A stretch of 64,000 bases of DNA from NCBI GenBank assembly GCA_965279735.1, contig OZ257260.1:1426001-1490000 (forward strand), in the 5' to 3' direction. Numbering within the stretch: the stretch's first letter is position 1; each line of letters starts with the position of its first letter. This document shows, in pieces, positions 33,769 to 43,523 of the stretch. The stretch comes from CAIUGU01 sp965279735. GTDB taxonomy: Bacteria > Pseudomonadota > Gammaproteobacteria > Steroidobacterales > Steroidobacteraceae. The notes beneath the pieces are model-generated. The model was not told the origin of the DNA, ran no database searches, and was given only the letters and a program-made list of their open reading frames with translations. The position numbers and the translations under genes are program-made.

Positions 33769-35214
33769 CTACGAGCCGTATTCCTCGTTCTCCACGGGTT
33801 CGAGATCGCCGAGCCCATGACGACGCAGCTTTGCGTACAGGCTTTGCCGGCTGAGCCCCAGAATCTCTGCAGCCGAGGCGCGGTTGTCCTTGGTGAGTTC
33901 GAGTGCGGCTTCAATACAGAGGCGCTCGATCATGTCGGTGGACTCACGCACCAGTTCCTTCAATGGCACACGCCCCACGAGTTCAGTGAGCTGCTCGACG
34001 GACCGCGGCCGCTCGCGGACCTCGTGACTATCCACCTTCAAGCGCTTCGACACATCGCGAATGGTGAAGCCACAGCAGGGCTCCTCCCCGTCTGGAACGG
34101 ATACTCCGCACATTTCGACTTCGGTGGTGGCGCCGTACTGGCCCCGAAGCGTGGTTGCGAAGAGCCGGAGCGTGCCATGTTCACGCAACTGCGAGGTGAG
34201 CAACGTGAAATCGACGCCGGGGCGACCGAGCCAGCGATCCAGTTTTTCCTGGCGCGCCTGATCTTCGGTTGTGAGCTGGACGAAATCCAGGAATGCCCGG
34301 TTGGCAAACAGCACGCGCCCCTCGAGATCAGTGACGACAAAACCGTCCGGAGACCCGGCGACGACATCCAGCACCTTCGAGTTGCGCTGTGCACCCGCCG
34401 CCTGAGGCAGGGCCGTCTGCGTGGAGATCAGCCGTACGAGAAAGTAGGCTGACTTCTCCTCGCGGAACTGCGATACCGATAACGTGCATTCACCCGCGGG
34501 GTCCCGGTTGAGCCGGATCCTGATGCTGTCTGTCCGGCCTGTCGCGCGAACGGATGCAAACAGCGAGTCGAGAGACTGGCGCGCAGCGGCCTCGATCTCT
34601 GGAGCAAACGTCTTGCCGACGAGACGCGTTGGCGCTTCCCCCAGCAGCATTCCAGCAGCCGGATTGACCTCGACCACCTTGCGGGTATTCGCATCGAGGA
34701 TCAGCACAGCCTCTGATGCAACCTGGAAAAGCAGCTGATGGCGGGTTTCCATCTGCCTGAGTCGCGAATATTCGCGTTCCATGGACTGCTGCGCGTCAAC
34801 AAGCTGCTGCTGCAGGGCTGCGACCGGCCGCAGGCTTCGACCCACGGCGATGATCTTGCCCTGCCGGCCCAGCTGGACGGCTGTGTAGAGAACCGGCACA
34901 TCTCCTCCGCGCGAGGATTGGTGGTTGATCTGGCGCCAGCGGGGCGGAGCATTCGCCGTCGCATCCTTGATCAACGCCGCGACTTTCGGGCGGCTCTCCA
35001 CCGTTACGGTGTCGGCCCACGATTTTCCCACCCATTTCTCCGCCAGATCGCCACCGAGCTCCTCGCTGCCGAAAGCCATGTCGCGGATGACCCCCTGGTC
35101 GTCGGGCGAAACAATCAAGGCGACATCAGACGCTGCGGCAATCAATCTGGCGGCTGCCTCGCCGTCGAGATCTCCGAACCACTTCTTCGCTCCCGTAAAC
35201 TGTTTCACTGTCAA
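33769..35214 (-). CDS. ppsR: Photosynthesis gene repressor PpsR/CrtJ
   Basis: 481 residues with an N-terminal PAS-like domain, two further PAS domains (about 155-265 and 280-390) and a C-terminal Fis-type HTH (NRASAAEILGLSRQSLYAKLRRHG, about 444-467). It represses bch, crt and puc genes under oxygen by binding TGT-N12-ACA. Cys433, in ERLCIEAALEL just before the HTH, matches the redox cysteine known as C420/C424; Cys243 may be its partner by position. The start is a TTG at 35214 (or GTG at 35208) behind AGAGG. Confidence 0.95.
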   Translation of the reverse strand: MTVKQFTGAKKWFGDLDGEAAARLIAAASDVALIVSPDDQGVIRDMAFGSEELGGDLAEKWVGKSWADTVTVESRPKVAALIKDATANAPPRWRQINHQSSRGGDVPVLYTAVQLGRQGKIIAVGRSLRPVAALQQQLVDAQQSMEREYSRLRQMETRHQLLFQVASEAVLILDANTRKVVEVNPAAGMLLGEAPTRLVGKTFAPEIEAAARQSLDSLFASVRATGRTDSIRIRLNRDPAGECTLSVSQFREEKSAYFLVRLISTQTALPQAAGAQRNSKVLDVVAGSPDGFVVTDLEGRVLFANRAFLDFVQLTTEDQARQEKLDRWLGRPGVDFTLLTSQLREHGTLRLFATTLRGQYGATTEVEMCGVSVPDGEEPCCGFTIRDVSKRLKVDSHEVRERPRSVEQLTELVGRVPLKELVRESTDMIERLCIEAALELTKDNRASAAEILGLSRQSLYAKLRRHGLGDLEPVENEEYGS

Positions 35215-35264
35215 CCCGATGCCTCTACTTGAACAGAATTCTGCCGCCGCGTGCCGTACCCGCT

Positions 35265-36179
35265 TCAGGTTACAGCAGACAGCAGATTGAACACGTTGTC
35301 TGCGCGCTCTACCGCATTACGGGCATCGACGGCGACCGTATCGGCCCCGACGCGCCCGACATACTCGGGATGGGCGATGAAAATCGGCCCCCCGACCATC
35401 ACACCGATCGACTTGTTCCTGGACGCCTTCCGCAGCACCTGGATCGTTGCAGACAGCGCTTCAAGACGCCCTTCCGAACCGAGCGACAGGCCGGCCACGG
35501 CAAACCAGTGGCCACTCACCATCGCAGCCAGCTCGGCTTGCGTGCCGGGGAAGTCTGTCCAGACCTCCCAGCCGGCGCGGCGGAGAAATTCACCCACCAT
35601 CAACAGCCCGAAGGTGTGCTGTTCGCCGGGGGTGGGCATCAGCAGTGCCCGCCGACCGCGATCCCTGCTGTCTGTCTGGCCAGGAGTGCGAAAAGCGGGA
35701 TTCAGCTCGCGCAGCACTCCATGCAAGCGGACCAGTCCAACGGTGACCTGCATGAACGTGCAGCGGTCGTCTTCCCATAGCTCACCGAGACGGCGCGCTG
35801 CAGGAGCAAGCAGGTCGAGGCAGACGGATTCGAGACCCGCGCCGCGTTTGCATATCGTTTCGACGAACGCGAGCCCAACGCTGCTTTCGTGATTCAGCAG
35901 CAGTCGCGCGAGTTCATTCACATCTTCCTGGGTAAGGTTGGGGCGCGGTCGCGCCTCCTGTGCACCGGCATCCTGGCGGGCAGCGCGCCCGGCAAGCAAC
36001 AGCCGCGGAATGATATCCCCCTCGACAGTGCGCAGGAGACGCTCCCTGCGCTGTGAAGAGCCCGCATCAACCGGGGTTTCCGTGAGCTGCGTATCTGCAA
36101 CACGCACAAACGACTCGGGCTCCAGCATTTCCCAGCAGCCCTGTACAGCAAGTTCCTCAGTGAAGTTACCGACGCCCAT
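35265..36179 (-). CDS. ppaA: PpaA/AerR-like B12-binding regulator
   Basis: 304 residues. The middle segment (about 85-160, with LGELWEDDRCTFMQVTVGLVRLH) is a four-helix B12-capping region and the C-terminal half a cobalamin-binding Rossmann fold (ALLMPTPGEQHTFGLLMVGEF ... VGGP). His188 in EQHTFG is the likely counterpart of the AerR cobalt ligand. AerR/PpaA is a light-sensing antagonist of CrtJ/PpsR. It lies 50 bases upstream of ppsR on the same strand, as expected for an antirepressor pair. Confidence 0.9.
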   Translation of the reverse strand: MGVGNFTEELAVQGCWEMLEPESFVRVADTQLTETPVDAGSSQRRERLLRTVEGDIIPRLLLAGRAARQDAGAQEARPRPNLTQEDVNELARLLLNHESSVGLAFVETICKRGAGLESVCLDLLAPAARRLGELWEDDRCTFMQVTVGLVRLHGVLRELNPAFRTPGQTDSRDRGRRALLMPTPGEQHTFGLLMVGEFLRRAGWEVWTDFPGTQAELAAMVSGHWFAVAGLSLGSEGRLEALSATIQVLRKASRNKSIGVMVGGPIFIAHPEYVGRVGADTVAVDARNAVERADNVFNLLSAVT

Positions 36180-36321
36180 GGGTCCTCTCTCCCAAAGTAG
36201 TCGCGGGCTGACAGGGCTCCCGCGTGTATGACAACTCCGCCAACTGCGAAGCTGCCTGTATTCGGATCCTGCCCACTAGCCCAATTCGGAACGTACCTAA
36301 CATCTCAATCCCCTGAAAAAA

Positions 36322-36355
36322 TGTCAAGTTTGATTTACGTTCCATCTAGTTGACA
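36322..36355. promoter_or_regulatory. Shared PpsR-type operator between ppaA and bchF
   Basis: A 34-bp element begins TGTCAAG and ends GTTGACA and centres on ACGT. It can be read as TGT-N12-ACG (36322-36339) followed by CGT-N12-ACA (36338-36355). The right TTGACA is a -35 box for bchF with TAGGGT at 36374-36379 (18-bp spacer). The left end, read leftward, is also TTGACA, 17 bp from GATGTT, a candidate ppaA promoter. Confidence 0.72.
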
Positions 36356-36427
36356 GATACCCGGTTGGAGGTCTAGGGTTGTCCTGCACCCGGCGATCAC
36401 CCCGAAAGGCGATTCGGCGATTACAGA

Positions 36428-36937
36428 ATGAACAGACCTGACCCCGTGCGCTCTCCTTTATATACATCCGCGGAACGGGCCCGGCGGGACAGTTCGCGGT
36501 GGACTCTTGTTCAGGGGATCCTCGCTCCCCTTCAATTCGGCGTCTTCCTCGTCAGTACCTGGCTCGTCCTCAGGTATCTCACCACCGGCGAGGGATTCAC
36601 CGCAGCCAATGTCTCCGTCGTGATCAAGACGCTCGTGCTTTACACGATCATGATTACAGGCTCCCTGTGGGAGCGCGATGTCTTCGGCAAATACCTTTTT
36701 GCGCGGGCTTTTTTCTGGGAAGACGTAGTCAGCATCCTCGTTATTGCATTGCACACCGCTTATATCGGCGCGCTTTGGTCGGAGCTGCTAGACGCTCGAC
36801 AGCAAATGTTCCTCGCGCTGCTAGCCTATTCCGCCTACGTGGTGAACGCAACGCAGTTCTTGATCAAGCTGCGCGCGGCGCGCTTGCAGATGGCCGCCCC
36901 GAAAGTCGGCGCTTTCCCGGTGGGACTCGCGAAATGA
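36428..36937 (+). CDS. bchF: 3-vinyl bacteriochlorophyllide hydratase
   Basis: 169 residues, about four membrane spans. Matches BchF through LYTSAERARRDSSRWTLVQG, LVLYTIMITGSLWERDVFGKY and FFWEDVVS. It hydrates the 3-vinyl group of chlorophyllide/bacteriochlorophyllide on the way to the 3-acetyl group. First gene of the large rightward operon; the bchN ATG overlaps its stop (ATGA). Confidence 0.95.
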   Translation: MNRPDPVRSPLYTSAERARRDSSRWTLVQGILAPLQFGVFLVSTWLVLRYLTTGEGFTAANVSVVIKTLVLYTIMITGSLWERDVFGKYLFARAFFWEDVVSILVIALHTAYIGALWSELLDARQQMFLALLAYSAYVVNATQFLIKLRAARLQMAAPKVGAFPVGLAK

Positions 36938-38223
36938 CCCAGCTAGCGGTCGCCGCTTCCACACCTTCGCCAGGACGGACCAGCACGCATGTGCGGCAGG
37001 AGCGCGGCCAGCGTGAAGTCTTCTGCGGTCTCACGGGCATCGTGTGGCTGCATCGGAAAATACAGGACGCGTTTTTCCTTGTAGTGGGTTCACGCACCTG
37101 CGCACATCTGATCCAGTCAGCGGCAGGCGTCATGATTTTCGCGGAGCCGCGCTTCGCCACCGCGATCATCGATGAACGCGACCTCGCAGGCCTCGCGGAT
37201 GCGAATACAGAACTCGATCGGGTAGTCACACGACTGCTGGAGCGTCGCCCGGACATCCGCATGCTGTTCCTCGTCGGGTCGTGCCCGTCCGAAGTCATCA
37301 AGCTGGACCTTTCGCGCGCAGCCTTCAGGCTTTCGCAGCAATTCTCCCCGCGTGTTCGCATCCTCAATTACTCCGGCAGCGGCATAGAGACGACGTTCAC
37401 TCAAGGAGAGGACGCCTGTCTCGCCTCCCTGGTGCCCGTACTGCCTGCATCTACCCGTGACGATGTGCCTTCGCTGCTCATCGTGGGAGCGCTCGCGGAC
37501 GTCGTGGAAGACCAGTTCCGGCGGCTGTTCATGCGCCTCGGTATCGGTCCAGTGGCTTTTCTGCCGCCCAGAAATGCAACCGACCTGCCCGCCGTCGGGC
37601 CGGGCACCCGTTTCCTGCTTGCTCAGCCGTTCCTCGCGGACACCGCACGTGCGCTCGAGAATCGCGGCGCGGTCCGACTGGCGGCGCCTTTCCCTCTGGG
37701 TGTTGAAGGAACAACCCTCTGGCTGCGCGCCGCGGCTGATGCGTGGCATGTACCGGCAAACATTTTCCACCGCGAAACCCTGGCAGCCAGCGAACGCGGT
37801 CAACGTGCGTTGCAGGCAGCGCGCAACCTGCTCGCAGGGAAAAAGGTTTTCTTCTTTCCGGACTCCCAGCTTGAAGTGCCGCTCGCTCGGTTCCTCGCGA
37901 GAGAACTCGGCATGCAGATCGGCGAGATCGGCACTCCGTTCCTTCACTCCACCCACATGGCCGAGGAAGTCGCGCTGCTGCCGGAAGCAACGACGATAGT
38001 CGAAGGCCAGGATGTCGACCTGCAGCTCGATCGGTGCCGCGCCATGCAGCCCGACATCGCCGTCTGCGGCATGGGGCTGGCGAATCCGCTGGAAGCGGAA
38101 GGCATCACGACCAAGTGGTCGATTGAACTCGTGTTCACTCCCATCCAGGGATACGAGCAGGCAGCAGACCTCGCGGAGCTGTTCGTCCGCCCACTGGTCA
38201 GACGCACTCGTCTCGCGGTCTGA
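36934..38223 (+). CDS. bchN: Dark protochlorophyllide reductase subunit N
   Basis: 429 residues from the ATG at 36934, overlapping bchF by 4 bases. REVFCGLTGIVWLHRKIQDAFFLVVGSRTCAHLIQSA carries the cysteines ligating the [4Fe-4S] NB-cluster, followed by FLVGSCPSEVIKLDL. Nitrogenase MoFe-like fold; with BchB forms the catalytic heterotetramer reducing ring D of protochlorophyllide. Oxygen-sensitive enzyme, notable next to the oxygen-requiring AcsF. Confidence 0.96.
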   Translation: MTQLAVAASTPSPGRTSTHVRQERGQREVFCGLTGIVWLHRKIQDAFFLVVGSRTCAHLIQSAAGVMIFAEPRFATAIIDERDLAGLADANTELDRVVTRLLERRPDIRMLFLVGSCPSEVIKLDLSRAAFRLSQQFSPRVRILNYSGSGIETTFTQGEDACLASLVPVLPASTRDDVPSLLIVGALADVVEDQFRRLFMRLGIGPVAFLPPRNATDLPAVGPGTRFLLAQPFLADTARALENRGAVRLAAPFPLGVEGTTLWLRAAADAWHVPANIFHRETLAASERGQRALQAARNLLAGKKVFFFPDSQLEVPLARFLARELGMQIGEIGTPFLHSTHMAEEVALLPEATTIVEGQDVDLQLDRCRAMQPDIAVCGMGLANPLEAEGITTKWSIELVFTPIQGYEQAADLAELFVRPLVRRTRLAV

Positions 38224-38227
38224 AGTC

Positions 38228-39793
38228 ATGCAGCTGACACTCTGGACATACGAAGGCCCGCCGCACATCGGAGCGATGAGAGTCGCGACCGGAATGCGCG
38301 GCGTGCACTACGTGCTGCATGCGCCGCAGGGCGATACCTACGCCGACCTGTTGTTCACGATGATCGAACGACGCGATCGCCGGCCGCCCGTGACCTACAC
38401 GACATTCCAGGCGAGGGATCTCGGCAGCGATACGGCGGAGCTCTTCAAGAATGCGGCGCGCCGCGCCTACGAACGTTTTGCGCCGCAAGCCATGTTGGTC
38501 GGCGCTTCCTGCACAGCCGAACTGATCCAGGACGATCCCGGTGGGCTGGCGCGTGCCCTCGGGCTGCCGATTCCAGTGATTCCACTTGAATTGCCCGCCT
38601 ACCAGCGCAAGGAAAACTGGGGTGCATCGGAAACTTTCTACCAGCTGACACGCGCACTGGCGGGTCCCTCGGCTCCTTTGCCTGGAACACCACGCAAGGC
38701 ACGTGAACCTGGTGCACGGCCACGCTGCAATCTGCTGGGTCCTACTGCACTCGGATTTCGCCATCGGGACGATGTACTCGAAATAACGAAACTGCTGAAT
38801 GGCATCGGTGTCGACGTGCATGCAGTAGCGCCGCTCGATGCGGATGTTTCGACAATCGCTTCGCTCGGAGACGCTGACTTCAACGTCGTGCTGTATCCCG
38901 AGACCGCGCTGCAGGCCGCCGAATGGCTGCGCCGGACATTCGGACAGGAGATCGTCAGAGTCACACCGATCGGCGTGCAGGGAACCCGTGAGTTCATTGC
39001 GGAAGTGTCCCGGGTCGCGGGTTTGGCTGTTGTTCCGCGGGACGACGGCCCCTCCTCGCACCTGCCCTGGTATACGCGCTCTGTCGATTCAACCTACCTG
39101 ACCGGCAAACGCGTCTTCATCTTCGGTGATGCCACGCATGCCATTGCCGCGGCAAGAGTGGCAGCCGGGGAACTCGGCTTCACGGTTGTCGGGCTCGGCA
39201 CCTACAGCCGCGAGTTTGGCCGTGAAGTCCGCGAAGCTGCAGCCCTCTACGGCGTGGAAGCGCTGATCACTGACGACTACCTGGAAGTGGAAGCGAGAAT
39301 TGCAGAACTGCATCCCGAACTCGTTCTCGGCACGCAGATGGAACGGCATATCGCCAAGCGGCTCGGCATTCCCTGCGCGGTCATCTCGGCACCGGTCCAT
39401 GTCCAGGATTTTCCCGCGCGGTACTCGCCGCAGATGGGTTTCGAGGGAGCGAACGTGCTGTTCGACTCGTGGGTCCATCCGCTCATGATGGGCCTCGAGG
39501 AACACCTGCTGGGCATGTTCCGCGACGACAGCGAGTTCCATGACGATGCGCCGCCATCGCATCTCGGTGGAACGAGCGCGCCGGTCAACCCAAAACCCCT
39601 AGCTGCTCCCTCGCCAACCCCTGCAGCGGCAACGCTCGCGTGGGCAACCGATGCAGAGCAGGAACTGCAGAAGATTCCTTTCTTCGTTCGCGGCAAGGCG
39701 CGTCGCAATACGGAACGCTTTGCGCGTGAACGCGAACTTGCGGAGATCACGGTAGAAACCCTCTATGAAGCCAAAGCGCACTTCGGTCGCTGA
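38228..39793 (+). CDS. bchB: Dark protochlorophyllide reductase subunit B
   Basis: 521 residues from the ATG at 38228. MQLTLWTYEGPPHIGAMRVATGM is the canonical N-terminus, with VGASCTAELIQDDPGGLA holding the cluster-region cysteine and the unusual aspartate ligand supplied near the N-terminal region, as known for BchB. The C-terminal domain (after a Pro/Ala linker at about 450-475) is the protochlorophyllide reductase-associated helical domain. Its last 29 bases overlap bchH. Confidence 0.96.
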   Translation: MQLTLWTYEGPPHIGAMRVATGMRGVHYVLHAPQGDTYADLLFTMIERRDRRPPVTYTTFQARDLGSDTAELFKNAARRAYERFAPQAMLVGASCTAELIQDDPGGLARALGLPIPVIPLELPAYQRKENWGASETFYQLTRALAGPSAPLPGTPRKAREPGARPRCNLLGPTALGFRHRDDVLEITKLLNGIGVDVHAVAPLDADVSTIASLGDADFNVVLYPETALQAAEWLRRTFGQEIVRVTPIGVQGTREFIAEVSRVAGLAVVPRDDGPSSHLPWYTRSVDSTYLTGKRVFIFGDATHAIAAARVAAGELGFTVVGLGTYSREFGREVREAAALYGVEALITDDYLEVEARIAELHPELVLGTQMERHIAKRLGIPCAVISAPVHVQDFPARYSPQMGFEGANVLFDSWVHPLMMGLEEHLLGMFRDDSEFHDDAPPSHLGGTSAPVNPKPLAAPSPTPAAATLAWATDAEQELQKIPFFVRGKARRNTERFARERELAEITVETLYEAKAHFGR

Positions 39794-42700
39794 GCACGTG
39801 CCGCTGCGGTTCGTGCTGGTCACGATGGACCCGCATCTGGCCACTGCCACCGTGCGTGCGCAGGAGATCCTGCGTCGCGAACTGCCGGGCCTGACGCTGA
39901 CGTTGCATGCCGCGGCAGAGTGGGCTACCGACAGCGGCATGCTCGAGCGATGCCGCGCAGACATCCGGACCGCGGATATCGTGTTCGTCTCGATGCTCTT
40001 CATGGAAGACCATTTCCAGTCGATCCTGCCCGATCTGGTCGCGCGACAGGAGCGGTGTGATGCAATGCTCTGCGCGATGTCGGCGGGCGAAGTCACGCGA
40101 CTGACGCGTCTTGGAGGCTTCCGGATGGATGCCCCGCAGAGTGGCCCGATGGCGCTGCTCAAGCGGCTGCGTGGAAGCAAGCCCAAGACCGGCAGCGCGG
40201 GCGCGGACCAGATGAAGATGCTGCGACGGATCCCTCGCCTGCTCCGCTTCATCCCCGGGATGGCCCAGGACGTGCGCGCCTACTTCCTCAGCCTGCAGTA
40301 CTGGCTGGCTGGTTCCGAGGACAACCTTGCCAATCTCGTGCGCTTCCTCGTCAGCCGGTATGCGGAAGGACCACGCCGGGTCCTGCGTACCCAGGTCTCC
40401 GTTGCACCGCCTCGCGACTATCCCGAGACGGGTCTTTATCACCCCCAGCTCGCCTCCCGTGTCGCAGAGCAGCTGTCGCTCTTGCCCCGTCGCAACAATG
40501 CACGCGGCACGGTCGGACTTCTGGTCCTGCGTTCCTATGTGCTGGCTGGCAATTCAAAGCACTACGATGGCGTGATCGCAGCGCTGGAAGCGAAAGGTCT
40601 CAAGGTGATCCCGGCGTTCGCGAGTGGCCTCGATGCCAGGCCCGCGATAGAGCGCTACTTCATGCGCAATGGCGTGAGCACCATCGACGCGCTCGTGTCG
40701 CTGACCGGTTTCTCGCTGGTGGGCGGACCCGCGTACAACGATGCGAAAGCGGCCGAAGCCGTGCTTGCACAGCTCGACGTGCCCTATCTCGTAGCGCATC
40801 CGGTCGAGTTCCAGACCCTGGATCAATGGGGAGCATCGGACCGCGGCCTGCTCCCCGTCGAGAGCACCATCATGATCGCCATTCCCGAACTCGATGGCGC
40901 GACGGGGCCGATGGTTTTCGGTGGCCGCGGCGGCGGTGGCAATGCGAACTTCGCAGGCTGCGGCAAGGACTGCGTCTGCATCCGGTCCGGGAATTCCAAG
41001 GACATGCAGAGTTGCACCGAGCGGGCGACGATGCTGGCGGCGCGCGTCGACAAGCTGGTCACGTTGCGCCGGGGACAGCGCGCTGAACGCAAGGTCGCCA
41101 TCGTCCTGTTCAACTTTCCACCGAATGCAGGCAACACAGGCACGGCGGCATATCTCTCGGTATTTGAATCGCTGCACCGTACGCTGAAGGCACTCAAGGC
41201 CGCAGGCTACACGGTGAATCCACCGCAGACCGTCGGGGAACTGCGTGAGCGGATCATCAGCGGCAATGCAGAACGCCACGGGGCGCATGCCAATGTCCAT
41301 GCACGCATTCCCGTCGACAATCATGTCAGGCGGGAGCGCTGGCTGCGGGAAATCGAAGCACAGTGGGGACCGGCTCCCGGCAGGCAGCAGAGCGATGACC
41401 GGTCGATCTTCGTTCTGGGTGAACGGTTCGGCAATGTCTTCGTCGGCGTGCAACCCGCCTTCGGATATGAAGGCGATCCCATGCGACTGCTGTTCGAGAA
41501 GGGCTTCGCACCAACACACGCGTTCTCGGCCTTCTATCGCTGGATACGTGAAGATTTCGCAGCGTCTGCCGTCCTGCATTTCGGAACCCACGGCGCTCTC
41601 GAGTTCATGCCGGGCAAGCAGTCAGGATTGTCGGGCGCCTGCTGGCCGGATCGCATGATCGGCGATCTTCCGAACATCTATCTCTATGCCGCCAACAACC
41701 CTTCGGAAGGCGCCATCGCCAAACGACGTTCGGCTGCAACGCTCGTCAGCTACCTCACTCCTCCGATCGCGCATGCAGGTCTCTACAAAGGGTTGCTCGA
41801 CCTGAAAGCCTCCATCGAAACGTGGCGCAGCCTGGACACAGAGTCCATGCCGGACCATGACTCCTTGCGCTTGCTGATCCAGGCGCAGGCAGCGACGGTA
41901 GAGCTCGCAAATGCCGAACCGGCTTGGGGAGATACTGCTGCCACGCGAATCGCCGCACTCAGCGAGCAGATTCTTGAACTCGAATACACGCTGATCCCGC
42001 ACGGCCTGCATATAGTGGGTGAACCGCTGACGCGCGCGGCGCGAGTGGAAATGCTCACTGCGATGGCAGAATCATCGCATGCGATACGGCCTGAGACCGC
42101 TGCCGTCCAGGCGCTGGTGGATGGCAGATCACCCGAAGATGCGCTCGCACTGACGGCGCCTGCACAACGTCATGACACTACTCTCGATGTCTATCGCGAA
42201 CTCGCCAACGCCAGCCGGCTGCTGGAAGAGGATCACGAGATCCCCGCGCTGCTGAACGCCCTCGATGCGCGCTTCGTGCGCCCGGCGCCCGGAGGTGATT
42301 TGCTCCGCACACCTGCGATCCTGCCAACGGGTCGCAACCTGCACGGCTTCGATCCCTTCCGCATCCCGAGCAGCTTCGCGGTAATGGAAGGAACGCTGCA
42401 GGCCGGAAAGCTGCTTGAGCGACACATGGCGGATGGGGAACCGTTCCCCGAATCCATCGCAGTCGTACTGTGGGGCACCGATAACCTGAAAACGGAAGGT
42501 GGACCCATCGCGCAGGTGCTCGCGTTGCTTGGCGTGCGCCCCCGCTTCGACAGCTATGGCCGCCTGAGTGGCGCAACGCTGATTCCGCTGGCCGAACTGG
42601 GCCGGCCGCGTGTGGATGTCGTCGTGACCCTCTCCGGAATCTTCCGGGACCTGTTGCCCTTGCAGATCAAGTTGCTGGCCGAGGCCGCATACATCGCCGC

Positions 42701-43523
42701 CGCTGCAGACGAACCGGAAGACCGGAACTTCGTGCGCAAGCATGCCCTCGCCTACCAGCGGCAACATGATTGCGATCTAGAAACCGCTGCTCTGCGCGTG
42801 TTCGGGAATGCGGAAGGTGCCTACGGCGCCAACGTCAATCACCTCATCGAAAACAGCCGCTGGGAAGAAGAAGACGAACTCGCCGAGACCTACACGCGCC
42901 GCAAGAGTTTTGCGTTCGGCCGCGAAGGACGCGCGGTACAACACACTGCGCTCCTGCAGAGCGTCCTCGCCGATGTCGATCTCGCCTACCAGAACCTGGA
43001 TTCCGTCGAACTCGGCGTCACCACGGTGGATCACTACTTCGACACATTGGGCGGCATCAGCCGCGCAGTTCGCAGAGCGCGTGGCGGCAAAGCGGCACCG
43101 GTTTACATCGGAGATGAAACCCGGGGGCATGCCGTGCGCACGCTGGCCGAACAGGTCGCGCTCGAGACACGTACACGCATGCTGAACCCCAAGTGGTACG
43201 AAGGCATGCTCGAGCACGGTTACGAAGGCGTCAGGCAGATCGAAGTCCATGTCACGAACACCATGGGCTGGTCGGCCACCACGGGACAGGTTGCGCCCTG
43301 GGTGTACCAGCAGCTGACGCAGACGTTCGTACTTGATCGTGAAATGCGCGACCGCCTGGCGTCGCTCAATCCGACGGCATCGGTGAAAGTTGCAAACCGG
43401 CTGCTGGAAGCGCACGAGCGCAGCTATTGGCAACCCGACGAGGCCACGCTGGAAGCGCTGAGGCGCGCCGGCGAGGAACTTGAAGACAGGCTTGAAGGAA
43501 TCTACGAAGGGGTGGCCGCTTGA
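39765..43523 (+). CDS. bchH: Magnesium chelatase subunit H
   Basis: 1252 residues, full length. CobN-like porphyrin-binding subunit that receives Mg2+ in the first committed step of bacteriochlorophyll synthesis. Recognised by FRMDAPQSGPMALLKRLRG, FGTHGALEFMPGKQSGLSG, WPDRMIGDLPNIYLYAANNPSEG and WYEGMLEHGYEGVRQI. Starts inside bchB (29-base overlap) and its stop overlaps the bchL TTG start. BchI and BchD are not in the window. Confidence 0.97.
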   Translation: MKPKRTSVAEHVPLRFVLVTMDPHLATATVRAQEILRRELPGLTLTLHAAAEWATDSGMLERCRADIRTADIVFVSMLFMEDHFQSILPDLVARQERCDAMLCAMSAGEVTRLTRLGGFRMDAPQSGPMALLKRLRGSKPKTGSAGADQMKMLRRIPRLLRFIPGMAQDVRAYFLSLQYWLAGSEDNLANLVRFLVSRYAEGPRRVLRTQVSVAPPRDYPETGLYHPQLASRVAEQLSLLPRRNNARGTVGLLVLRSYVLAGNSKHYDGVIAALEAKGLKVIPAFASGLDARPAIERYFMRNGVSTIDALVSLTGFSLVGGPAYNDAKAAEAVLAQLDVPYLVAHPVEFQTLDQWGASDRGLLPVESTIMIAIPELDGATGPMVFGGRGGGGNANFAGCGKDCVCIRSGNSKDMQSCTERATMLAARVDKLVTLRRGQRAERKVAIVLFNFPPNAGNTGTAAYLSVFESLHRTLKALKAAGYTVNPPQTVGELRERIISGNAERHGAHANVHARIPVDNHVRRERWLREIEAQWGPAPGRQQSDDRSIFVLGERFGNVFVGVQPAFGYEGDPMRLLFEKGFAPTHAFSAFYRWIREDFAASAVLHFGTHGALEFMPGKQSGLSGACWPDRMIGDLPNIYLYAANNPSEGAIAKRRSAATLVSYLTPPIAHAGLYKGLLDLKASIETWRSLDTESMPDHDSLRLLIQAQAATVELANAEPAWGDTAATRIAALSEQILELEYTLIPHGLHIVGEPLTRAARVEMLTAMAESSHAIRPETAAVQALVDGRSPEDALALTAPAQRHDTTLDVYRELANASRLLEEDHEIPALLNALDARFVRPAPGGDLLRTPAILPTGRNLHGFDPFRIPSSFAVMEGTLQAGKLLERHMADGEPFPESIAVVLWGTDNLKTEGGPIAQVLALLGVRPRFDSYGRLSGATLIPLAELGRPRVDVVVTLSGIFRDLLPLQIKLLAEAAYIAAAADEPEDRNFVRKHALAYQRQHDCDLETAALRVFGNAEGAYGANVNHLIENSRWEEEDELAETYTRRKSFAFGREGRAVQHTALLQSVLADVDLAYQNLDSVELGVTTVDHYFDTLGGISRAVRRARGGKAAPVYIGDETRGHAVRTLAEQVALETRTRMLNPKWYEGMLEHGYEGVRQIEVHVTNTMGWSATTGQVAPWVYQQLTQTFVLDREMRDRLASLNPTASVKVANRLLEAHERSYWQPDEATLEALRRAGEELEDRLEGIYEGVAA

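Noticed and set aside
37117..38268. 383-codon open frame opposite bchN
   Set aside because: Antisense shadow of a well-conserved gene.
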